Below are positions 56,894 through 64,000 of a DNA stretch of 64,000 nucleotides, one piece after another. Both the position numbers and the translations under genes were made by a program. Location of the stretch: assembly GCF_947488945.1 (NCBI RefSeq), contig NZ_CANLBS010000018.1, forward strand, positions 1 through 64,000, read 5' to 3'. The notes below the pieces were generated by a model that worked only from the letters and a program-made list of their open reading frames with translations, was not told where the DNA came from and did no database searches. This DNA is from an uncultured Streptomyces sp. Its GTDB lineage: Bacteria > Actinomycetota > Actinomycetes > Streptomycetales > Streptomycetaceae. Each line of letters opens with the position of its first letter. Position 1 is the first letter of the stretch.

Positions 56894-57877
56894 TCACACC
56901 GCGGCGGCGGTGTGCTCCAGCCACCACGCGTAGGTCCGGGCGATGCCGTCCCGCAGCGGGATCCTCGGGGTAAAACCGAGGGCGGTCAGCCGGTCCACGT
57001 CCAGCAGCTTGCGCGGGGTGCCGTCGGGCTTCGTGGTGTCCCAGACGATCTCTCCCCGATACCCCGTCACCTCGCTGACCAGTGCGGCGAGTTCGCTGAT
57101 GGGGAGGTCCTCGCCGCAGCCGATGTTGACCGGCTCGTCCCCGTCGTACCGCTCCAGCAGGAGCGCACAGGCGGCGGCGAGGTCGTCCACGTGCAGGAAC
57201 TCGCGGCGTGGGCTGCCGGAGCCCCACAGGGTGACGGAGGGGGCGCCGTCGCGCCCGGCCTCGTGGAAGCGCCGGATCAGGGCGGGCAGGACGTGCGAGG
57301 TCTCCAGGTCGAAGTTGTCGCCGGGCCCGTAGAGATTGGTGGGCATGGCGCTGATGTAGGAGGCGCCGTACTGCCGCCGGTAGGACTGCGTCTGCACGAC
57401 GCCCGCGATCTTGGCGAGGGCGTACGCCTCGTTGGTCGGCTCCAACGGCCCGGTGAGCAGCGAGCTTTCGCTGATCGGCTGCGGGGCGTGCTTCGGGTAG
57501 ATGCAGGAGGATCCGAGGAACAGCAGCCGTGCGACGCCGGCCGCGTGGGCGCCGCCGATCACGCTGAGCTGGATGCGGAGGTTGTCCTCCAGGAACTGCA
57601 CCGGCCAGGTGCTGTTGGCCATGATGCCGCCCACCTTGGCCGCGGCCAGCACGACGGCGTCCGGCCGGACGTCGCGCAGGTACGCCTCGGTCCGCCCGCC
57701 GTCGCGCAGGTCGAGGAGGTCGCGGCCACGGGTGAGCACCTCGTGGCCGTCGGCGGTGAGGCGGCGCACCACCGCCGAACCGACCAGTCCGCGGTGTCCC
57801 GCCACGAATATGCGGGAGCCGGGGGGGAGTAGGGGGCGGGCGGATTCCCGGGGTGGGCCGGGGATGTCGGTCGTCAT
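56894..57877 (-). CDS. fcl: GDP-L-fucose synthase (epimerase/reductase)
   Basis: This 327-residue extended SDR converts GDP-4-keto-6-deoxy-D-mannose to GDP-L-fucose. The NADP motif is GHRGLVGSAV, followed by AAAKVGGIMANS, SSCIYPKHAPQPI and NEAYALAKIAG, which carries the Tyr/Lys pair, and NLYGPGDNFD, all typical of Fcl. It is divergent from gmd, which makes its substrate. A long N-terminal Pro/Arg segment (about 20 residues) precedes the Rossmann motif. Confidence 0.92.
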   Translation of the reverse strand: MTTDIPGPPRESARPLLPPGSRIFVAGHRGLVGSAVVRRLTADGHEVLTRGRDLLDLRDGGRTEAYLRDVRPDAVVLAAAKVGGIMANSTWPVQFLEDNLRIQLSVIGGAHAAGVARLLFLGSSCIYPKHAPQPISESSLLTGPLEPTNEAYALAKIAGVVQTQSYRRQYGASYISAMPTNLYGPGDNFDLETSHVLPALIRRFHEAGRDGAPSVTLWGSGSPRREFLHVDDLAAACALLLERYDGDEPVNIGCGEDLPISELAALVSEVTGYRGEIVWDTTKPDGTPRKLLDVDRLTALGFTPRIPLRDGIARTYAWWLEHTAAAV

Positions 57878-57991
57878 GGCTCGGATTGTGCCAGCAGGAG
57901 CGGACGTCGGTGCATCTTTGCCGCCAATCGCTCACTACATGAGATACACGTTCAAACGCCGCTGCGGCGTGAACATCTGGAGGGGGAAGTC

Positions 57992-59005
57992 GTGGGGAAG
58001 ACCGCGCTCATCACCGGGGTGACCGGACAGGACGGCTCGTACCTGTCCGAGCTGCTGCTCGACAAGGGCTACACGGTCCACGGGCTCATACGCCGCTCGT
58101 CGAGCTTCAACACCGAACGCATCGACCACATCTACCAGGGGCCGGAGGAGGCGAACCGTTCGTTCGTCCTGCACCACGCCGACCTCAGCGACGGTGTCGC
58201 GCTGGTGAACCTGCTGCGCGAGGTGCGGCCCGACGAGGTCTACAACCTCGGCGCGCAGTCGCACGTCCGGGTGTCGTTCGACGCCCCGCTGTACACCGGC
58301 GACGTCACCGGGCTCGGTGCGATCCGGCTGCTGGAGGCGGTGCGCGCCAGCGGCATCGACACCCGGGTGTACCAGGCGTCCTCGTCGGAGATGTTCGGCT
58401 CGACCCCGCCGCCGCAGAACGAGAGCACGCCGTTCCACCCGCGCAGCCCGTACAGCGTGGCGAAGGTGTACGCCTACTGGGCGACGGTCAACTACCGTGA
58501 GGCGTACGGCATGTTCGCGGTGAACGGCATCCTGTTCAACCACGAGTCGCCGCGCCGCGGCGAGACCTTCGTGACCCGCAAGATCACCCGCGGGGTGGCC
58601 CGGATCAAGGCCGGGCTCCAGGAGCGGCTGCACCTGGGCAACCTCGACGCGGTGCGGGACTGGGGATACGCCCCGGAGTACGTCGACGCGATGTGGCGGA
58701 TGCTGCAGCGGGACACCCCGGACGACTACGTGGTGGCGACCGGCCAGGGCGTCAGCGTCCGGCAGTTCCTGGAGCACTCCTTCGAGCACGCCGGCCTCGA
58801 CTGGCGCGAGCACGTGCGCTACGACCCCAAGTACGAACGCCCCAGCGAGGTGGACGCGTTGATCGGGGACGCGTCCAAGGCGGAGGAACTGCTCGGCTGG
58901 AAGCCGGAGGTCACCTCCATGGAGCTGGCCCGGATCATGGTCGACGCGGACGTGCGCGCCCTGGAGGCGCAGCTCAGCGGCGCGGCCGTGCGGGTGGACC
59001 GATGA
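57992..59005 (+). CDS. gmd: GDP-mannose 4,6-dehydratase
   Basis: This is a 337-residue SDR dehydratase. The NADP motif is ITGVTGQDGSYLSELLL, followed by the family segments RRSSSFNTERIDHIY, SSSEMFGS and YSVAKVYAYW (Tyr/Lys), and NGILFNHESPRRGETFVTRK. It makes GDP-4-keto-6-deoxy-mannose for Fcl. GTG 57992 has GGAGGGG upstream. The next gene starts in its stop (ATGA), tying the nucleotide sugar pathway to a secreted protein. Confidence 0.93.
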   Translation: MGKTALITGVTGQDGSYLSELLLDKGYTVHGLIRRSSSFNTERIDHIYQGPEEANRSFVLHHADLSDGVALVNLLREVRPDEVYNLGAQSHVRVSFDAPLYTGDVTGLGAIRLLEAVRASGIDTRVYQASSSEMFGSTPPPQNESTPFHPRSPYSVAKVYAYWATVNYREAYGMFAVNGILFNHESPRRGETFVTRKITRGVARIKAGLQERLHLGNLDAVRDWGYAPEYVDAMWRMLQRDTPDDYVVATGQGVSVRQFLEHSFEHAGLDWREHVRYDPKYERPSEVDALIGDASKAEELLGWKPEVTSMELARIMVDADVRALEAQLSGAAVRVDR

Positions 59006-61800
59006 GCGCCCCAGGGTGGGGACGCGGCGTCGGGTACGCCGCGTCCCTCGCCCTGGCCGCGGGGGCTCTGGGGGCCTCCGCGGTCACCACCGCTCCCCCG
59101 GCCGGTGCGCTGACGCCACCGGTGGGGTTCACCGCCGACCACCTGTCCACCTACCAGACCAACGGCATCGTCTGGGCGCTCGCCGAGGCGGGCGGCGTGG
59201 TGTACGCGGGCGGCACCTTCTCGCAGATACGCCCGGCGGGCACGGCGGCCGGCGGCGCGGGTTCCGCCCCCGCGGTCAACTTCGCCGCGTTCGACGCGGC
59301 CACCGGGGCGCCGACCGGCTGCTCGCTCTCCTTCACCCGCAGCAGCGGCACCGCGACCGTGCGGGCGCTGGCCGTGTCCCCCGACAAGTCCACCCTGTAC
59401 GTCGGGGGTTGGTTCAACGCGGCGAACGGGACGGCGGTCAACGGACTGGCCGCCGTCAACACCGCGACCTGCCAGGTCCGCACCGGGTTCGCCCCGGGCT
59501 TCAGCGCCACGGTCCGCGCGCTGGACGTGGCGGCGGACGGGACGGTCTACGCCGGCGGCGACTTCCAGTCGGTCGGCGGACAGACCCGGCGGTTCTACGG
59601 CGCGGTGACCCCCGGCGGCACACCGACCGCCTGGAACCCCGACGTGGACGCGCCCGGCCGGACCCTGCGGGTCACCCCGGACGGCGCGTCCGTGCTGATC
59701 GGGGGCGACTTCTTCACCGTCGGGGGCGCGGCCTCGCACGCGCTGGCGGTGACGGACGCCGCCACCGGTGCGCTCGACCACGGCTACCCGGGCACCTTCA
59801 TCCCGCCGACGGCAGTGATCAAGGACATCGTCACGGACACCGCCTCGGGCGGCTGGTACGCGGCCGGCGAGGGCCGCGGCGGCAACTCCTTCGACGGCCG
59901 GCTCGCCATGGAGCTGGACGGCTTCGGCCAGCGCTGGCGGGACACCTGCCAGGGCGCCACCCAGGCGCTGCGGGTGTACCGGGGCGTGCTGTACGCGGGC
60001 AGCCACGTGCACGACTGCTCGTCCATGGGCGGCTTCCCCAACCAGGTGCGCAAGCACCTCACCGCCCAGTCGGTGGACGATCCGGAGATGCTGGGCTGGC
60101 TGCCGGACACCAACGACGGCATCGGCGAGCCGGTCGGGCCGCGCGCCCTGACGGTCGCCTCCCGCGACGGCCGGGACTTCCTCTGGGTGGGCGGCGAGTT
60201 CACCACCGTCAACGGGGTCTCCCAGCAGGGCCTGACCCGGTTCGCGAACTCCCCGGACACCGGCGCGCCCGCCGCCCCGGCGGTCAGCGTCTCCGCCCCG
60301 CGGGCCGGTGAGGTGAAGGTGAGCTGGCGGTCGTCGCTCGACCTGGACGACTCGCTGCTGACCTACCGGGTGTACCGCAACGGCGGGGCCGCACCGGTGT
60401 ACACCACCACCGGGTCCTCGCGGTTCTTCGACCGTCCGCAACTGACGTTCACCGACACGGACGTGGTGGCCGGGCAGACGTACACCTACCGGATCTCCGC
60501 GAGCGACGGCACCAACACCGGGGCCCAGTCGGCCGCCGTCTCCGTGACGGCCGCCGCGTCCGCGTCCCCGTACCGGGAGAAGGTCCTGGCGGACGGCGCC
60601 GAGCTGTACTGGCGGTACGACGAGGCGGGCGGGGCGTTCGCCGCGGACGCGTCGGACTCCGGCGACGGGGGCGTCTACGTCAACGCCCCGGCGTACCGCT
60701 CGACGCCCGCCGCGGTCACCGGTTCGGCGGCGCTGACGCTGAACGGCACCGACGAGTACGTGTACAGCGACCGGCTGCACCACTACACCGCGCCGTCGCC
60801 GTACTCCGTGGAGACGTGGTTCCGCACCACGTCCACCACGGGCGGCCGGATCATCGGCTACGGCAGCAACATCGGCACCGCGCAGGGCCAGACCAGCACC
60901 GTCGCCGACAAGCTGGTCGACCTGACGGACGACGGCCGGCTCACCTTCGGGGTGCAGGTCGGCAACTCCCCCGACCGGCCCACCATCACCACCACCGGCT
61001 CGTACAACGACGGCGCCTGGCACCACGTGGTGGCCACCCAGGGCGCCGACGGTATGGCCCTCTACGTGGACGGCGAACCGGCGGGCACCGACCCGGCGAC
61101 CGGGGGCCGTTCGTACAACGGCTTCTGGCGCGTGGGCGGGGACGCGATGAGCAACGCCTGGCCGGACCGGCCGACCAGCACCTACTTCGCCGGCCAGGTC
61201 GACGAGACGGCGGTCTATCCGACGGCGCTGACCGCCGCCCAGGCCGCCGAGCACCACGATCTCGCCGACGCGGTACCCGGTCCCGGCGGGGGTGGCGGGG
61301 GGACGACGGTCGCGCTGACGCCCACCGAGGACGCCTACGTCAACGGGGTGGCCGCCAACACCACCTACGACGACACCCAGCTCGCCGCCCGCGGCACCAC
61401 TCCCTACCTCGGCTACCTGCGCTTCGCGCTGCCGGCGGCCCCCGCCGGTCAGCACGTCACCGCCGCCCGGCTGACGTTTCGCACCTCGTCGGACGCCACG
61501 GCGGGCAGCGCGGAGAGCCACGACGTGGTGCCGGTGACCGGGGCGTGGTCCGAGTCCTCGGTCACCTACAACACCCGCCCGGCGCTCGCCGGGACGGTGC
61601 TGGGAACGATCTCCGGCGCGACAGCCCTCTCCACCGACTACGCGGTGGAGCTGGACGCGTCGGCACTGGGCGGGGCCCTCGGCTCCTCCTTCTCACTCGC
61701 CCTGACCGGCAGCGGTACGGACAGCCTCCGTGTCTGGTCGGGCGAGGTCGCAACCGCGGCTTTCCGGCCGCAGCTCATCCTCACCTTCGGAGCCGAATGA
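59002..61800 (+). CDS. Secreted beta-propeller/FN3/LamG/DNRLRE protein
   Basis: This is a 932-residue exported protein. A signal peptide (about 1-36, ending in PPAGA) is followed by a beta-propeller-like domain with repeated VYAGGTF / LYVGGWF / VYAGGDF / FLWVGGEF blades (about 40-425). Then come a fibronectin type III domain (about 430-525), a LamG/concanavalin-like domain (about 530-755, with WHHVVATQGADGMALYVDG) and a DNRLRE-type beta domain (about 770-932). The last two bind carbohydrate in related proteins. No enzyme motif was seen. ATG 59002 overlaps the gmd stop. It probably binds or organises the surface polysaccharide made by this locus. Confidence 0.85.
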   Translation: MSAPGWGRGVGYAASLALAAGALGASAVTTAPPAGALTPPVGFTADHLSTYQTNGIVWALAEAGGVVYAGGTFSQIRPAGTAAGGAGSAPAVNFAAFDAATGAPTGCSLSFTRSSGTATVRALAVSPDKSTLYVGGWFNAANGTAVNGLAAVNTATCQVRTGFAPGFSATVRALDVAADGTVYAGGDFQSVGGQTRRFYGAVTPGGTPTAWNPDVDAPGRTLRVTPDGASVLIGGDFFTVGGAASHALAVTDAATGALDHGYPGTFIPPTAVIKDIVTDTASGGWYAAGEGRGGNSFDGRLAMELDGFGQRWRDTCQGATQALRVYRGVLYAGSHVHDCSSMGGFPNQVRKHLTAQSVDDPEMLGWLPDTNDGIGEPVGPRALTVASRDGRDFLWVGGEFTTVNGVSQQGLTRFANSPDTGAPAAPAVSVSAPRAGEVKVSWRSSLDLDDSLLTYRVYRNGGAAPVYTTTGSSRFFDRPQLTFTDTDVVAGQTYTYRISASDGTNTGAQSAAVSVTAAASASPYREKVLADGAELYWRYDEAGGAFAADASDSGDGGVYVNAPAYRSTPAAVTGSAALTLNGTDEYVYSDRLHHYTAPSPYSVETWFRTTSTTGGRIIGYGSNIGTAQGQTSTVADKLVDLTDDGRLTFGVQVGNSPDRPTITTTGSYNDGAWHHVVATQGADGMALYVDGEPAGTDPATGGRSYNGFWRVGGDAMSNAWPDRPTSTYFAGQVDETAVYPTALTAAQAAEHHDLADAVPGPGGGGGGTTVALTPTEDAYVNGVAANTTYDDTQLAARGTTPYLGYLRFALPAAPAGQHVTAARLTFRTSSDATAGSAESHDVVPVTGAWSESSVTYNTRPALAGTVLGTISGATALSTDYAVELDASALGGALGSSFSLALTGSGTDSLRVWSGEVATAAFRPQLILTFGAE

Positions 61801-64000
61801 TGAACGGAAGTACACGGCGGAGATCCGTCGGACGCGGGCGCACCAGGGCCGCGTCCGCCGTGCTCTGCCTGCTCGCCGGAGCCCTGACCGCGTCCGTCGC
61901 GGCCGGGGCCTCCCCGGCGGCCGCGCTGACGCCCCCGGTGGCGCTCACCGCGGACGACCTCTCCACCTGGCAGACCAACGGCATCGTCTGGTCCATGGCG
62001 GCCGGCGACGGCGTCGTCTACGCGGGCGGCACCTTCTCCACCGTCCGCCCGCCCTCGGCCGCGGCCGGGACGGGCGAACAGCCCGCGGTCAACTTCGCCG
62101 CGTTCGACGCGGCGACGGGGGCGCCGACCGGCTGCGCCCTGTCGTTCACCCTCACCTCGGGCACCGCGACCGTGCGGGCGCTGGCGCTCTCCCCGGACGG
62201 CGCGACGCTGTACGCGGGCGGCCAGTTCGGCGCCGTGAACGGTGTCGGGGTCAGCAACATCGCGGCGATCGACACCGCCACCTGCACGCCGAGGAACGAC
62301 TTCAAGGTGGCCGTCTCGGCGACCGTGCGGGCCATCGCGCCCACCGAGGACACCGTCTACTTCGGCGGCGACTTCAACAGCGCGGGCGGCGCGACCAGGA
62401 ACAAGTTCGCCGCCGTGACGGCGGACGGCGCCGACCTGCTGCCGTGGACGGCCAACGCCGACGAGGTCGCCCGCGCGGTCGATGTCACGCCCGACGGGCA
62501 GCACGTGCTGCTCGGCGGCGACTTCTTCACCGTCAACGGCACCACCTCGCACGCCCTGGCCGTCGTCGACGCCACCACCGGCGCGCTGACCACCGCCTAC
62601 CCCGGCTTCATCCCCAACACCTCGACGGTGCAGGACCTCACCACCGACGCCACCGGCTTCTACACCGCCAACGAGGGCACCGGCGGCGGCGTCTTCGACG
62701 GACGCATCGCGCTGGACCTGGACGACTTCCAGCAGCGCTGGCGGGACACCTGCCTGGGCGCCACCCAGGCCGTCCTGGTCCACTCGGGGGTCCTCTACAG
62801 CGGCAGCCACGCCCACGACTGCGCCTCCATGGGCGAGTTCCCCGACCAGCCGCGCAAGCACCTGCTCGCGCAGTCGGTCGACGACCCGCAGTTGCTGCCG
62901 TGGTTCCCGGACACCAACGACGGCATCGGCGAGCCGGTCGGGCCGCGCGTGATGGCGCAGACGGACAAGGGCGGCCGCCACTACCTGTGGGTGGGCGGCG
63001 AGTTCACCACCGTCAACGGGGAGGCGCAGCAGGGGCTGACCCGCTTCGCGGACGGCCCGGACACCGGGGCGCCATGGGTGCCCAACGTCTCCCTGAACAC
63101 GGTGGTCCCCGGTCAGATCGAGGTCAACTGGCAGACCAGCTTCGACACCGACGACGGCGAACTGACCTACCGGATCTACAAGGACGGGGCGGCCACCCCG
63201 GTGTACACCACCACCGGGTACTCCCTGTTCTGGGACCGGCCGCAGCTGCGCTGGACCGACACCTCGGTCGCGCCGGGCGAGACCCACTCGTACCGGATCA
63301 GCGCAAGCGACGGCACCAACACCAGCGCCAAGTCGACCGCGGTCTCCGCCACGGTCGCGGCGACCGCCCCGTCCTACCCGGCGCAGGTGCGCGCCGACGG
63401 CGCGTCGCTGTACTGGCGCTACGACGAGGCGACCTCCACCTTCGCCGCCGACTCCGGCAGCGGCCTCGACAACGGTTTCCTGCGCAACGCCCCCTCCTAC
63501 CGGCAGACCCCGGCCGCCGTCGCGGGCGACTCCACCGCGATCGGGTTCAACGGCACCGACGAGTACGCGTACAGCAACGCCCGGCACGCGCGGCCGACGG
63601 CCTTCACCCTGGAGACGTGGATCAAGACCACGACCACCAAGGGCGGCCGGATCATCGGCTTCTCCAACCTGACCATGCAGACCAGCACCAGTTACGACAA
63701 GCACGTCTACATGGCCAACGACGGGAAGCTGGTCTTCGGCGTCTACGACGGCGCCACCCGTACGGTCACCAGCCCCGCCGCGTACAACGACGGGGCCTGG
63801 CACCACGTGGTCGCCACCCAGGGCTCCGGTGGTCTGGCGCTCTACGTGGACGGCCAGTTGCGCGCGTCCAACATCCTCTACAAGACCAACGAGAACTACT
63901 CCGGGTACTGGCGGGTGGGCGGCGACAACCTCAACAACTGGCCCAACCGTCCCACCAGCAACTTCTTCGCCGGGCAGATCGACGAGACCGCCGTCTACCC
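61800..64000 (+). CDS. Second secreted beta-propeller/FN3/LamG protein, cut by the window end
   Basis: A tandem paralogue of the preceding gene. ATG 61800-61802 overlaps its stop and gives an Arg-rich start, a hydrophobic stretch and an ASPAAA cleavage region. The beta-propeller follows closely the same blade order (VYAGGTF, LYAGGQF, VYFGGDF, LWVGGEF), then FN3 and LamG segments (WHHVVATQGSGGLALYVDG). The frame is open to base 64000, about 733 codons in. By comparison with the first copy roughly 200 residues may be missing, including any DNRLRE domain. It was assigned by direct translation. Confidence 0.85.
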   Translation, partial: MNGSTRRRSVGRGRTRAASAVLCLLAGALTASVAAGASPAAALTPPVALTADDLSTWQTNGIVWSMAAGDGVVYAGGTFSTVRPPSAAAGTGEQPAVNFAAFDAATGAPTGCALSFTLTSGTATVRALALSPDGATLYAGGQFGAVNGVGVSNIAAIDTATCTPRNDFKVAVSATVRAIAPTEDTVYFGGDFNSAGGATRNKFAAVTADGADLLPWTANADEVARAVDVTPDGQHVLLGGDFFTVNGTTSHALAVVDATTGALTTAYPGFIPNTSTVQDLTTDATGFYTANEGTGGGVFDGRIALDLDDFQQRWRDTCLGATQAVLVHSGVLYSGSHAHDCASMGEFPDQPRKHLLAQSVDDPQLLPWFPDTNDGIGEPVGPRVMAQTDKGGRHYLWVGGEFTTVNGEAQQGLTRFADGPDTGAPWVPNVSLNTVVPGQIEVNWQTSFDTDDGELTYRIYKDGAATPVYTTTGYSLFWDRPQLRWTDTSVAPGETHSYRISASDGTNTSAKSTAVSATVAATAPSYPAQVRADGASLYWRYDEATSTFAADSGSGLDNGFLRNAPSYRQTPAAVAGDSTAIGFNGTDEYAYSNARHARPTAFTLETWIKTTTTKGGRIIGFSNLTMQTSTSYDKHVYMANDGKLVFGVYDGATRTVTSPAAYNDGAWHHVVATQGSGGLALYVDGQLRASNILYKTNENYSGYWRVGGDNLNNWPNRPTSNFFAGQIDETAVY

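Overview
The window is high-GC actinobacterial DNA, most likely Streptomyces. The signs are dense, translationally coupled operons, frequent GTG starts, a probable bldA-type TTA-containing pathway regulator, SpoIIE/STAS regulatory modules and a LysW-type secondary metabolism set. No rRNA, tRNA or CRISPR array was seen. The left edge clips the 5' end of an IS5-type transposase gene.

Positions 484-28161 form one biosynthetic gene cluster, and it is the main interest of the window. A leftward operon (12239 to 484) encodes an A-T NRPS, a thioesterase with a Cys nucleophile, an M20 amidase, a GNAT fusion, two proteins of uncertain function (one BtrH-like), a DegT aminotransferase and a complete PAPS supply set (CysQ-like, CysC, CysD, CysN). 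An atypical LuxR regulator with two TTA codons (12778) and a sulfotransferase (14113) sit in the middle. A rightward set encodes a LysW amino-group carrier protein, LysX, LysY/ArgC, LysZ/ArgB and LysK, a split transketolase, MbtH, a free carrier protein, a C-A-T-TE NRPS and two acyl-CoA dehydrogenases. This matches the logic known for vazabitide A, azinomycin and ficellomycin. Glutamate is loaded on LysW, activated and reduced to the semialdehyde. Transketolase adds two carbons, and an aminotransferase adds an amine, giving a diamino-dihydroxy-heptanoate. An adjacent hydroxyl is then sulfated and sulfate is eliminated to form an aziridine (1-azabicyclo[3.1.0]hexane). The adenylation pocket of the A-T NRPS looks valine-like. 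The azinomycin naphthoate PKS and the ficellomycin amidinotransferase are not in this window, so the product may be new or vazabitide-like.

Positions 28185-37608 hold accessory metabolism: a CGNR regulator divergent from azlCD with a palindromic operator between them, a PadR regulator divergent from vanA-vanB and an AAHS-type MFS transporter (vanillate O-demethylation), and a TetR regulator divergent from an SDR and a zinc-independent quinone oxidoreductase-like gene. Positions 37685-42303 hold SpoIIE phosphatases, STAS proteins and a MarR regulator. Positions 42414-46969 hold a macrolide-type glycosyltransferase, a Vat/CatB-type acetyltransferase and a GH92 mannosidase under a LacI-type operator.

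Positions 47120-53480 form a leftward six-gene stressosome/partner-switching operon (RsbR, RsbS, RsbT, an RsbT-PP2C fusion, a hybrid histidine kinase and a REC-GAF-PP2C protein). A PRC-barrel protein follows. From 55267 to the right edge lies an exopolysaccharide-type locus: an initiating sugar phosphotransferase, GDP-fucose synthase, GDP-mannose 4,6-dehydratase and two tandem paralogous secreted beta-propeller/FN3/LamG proteins, the second cut by the window edge.
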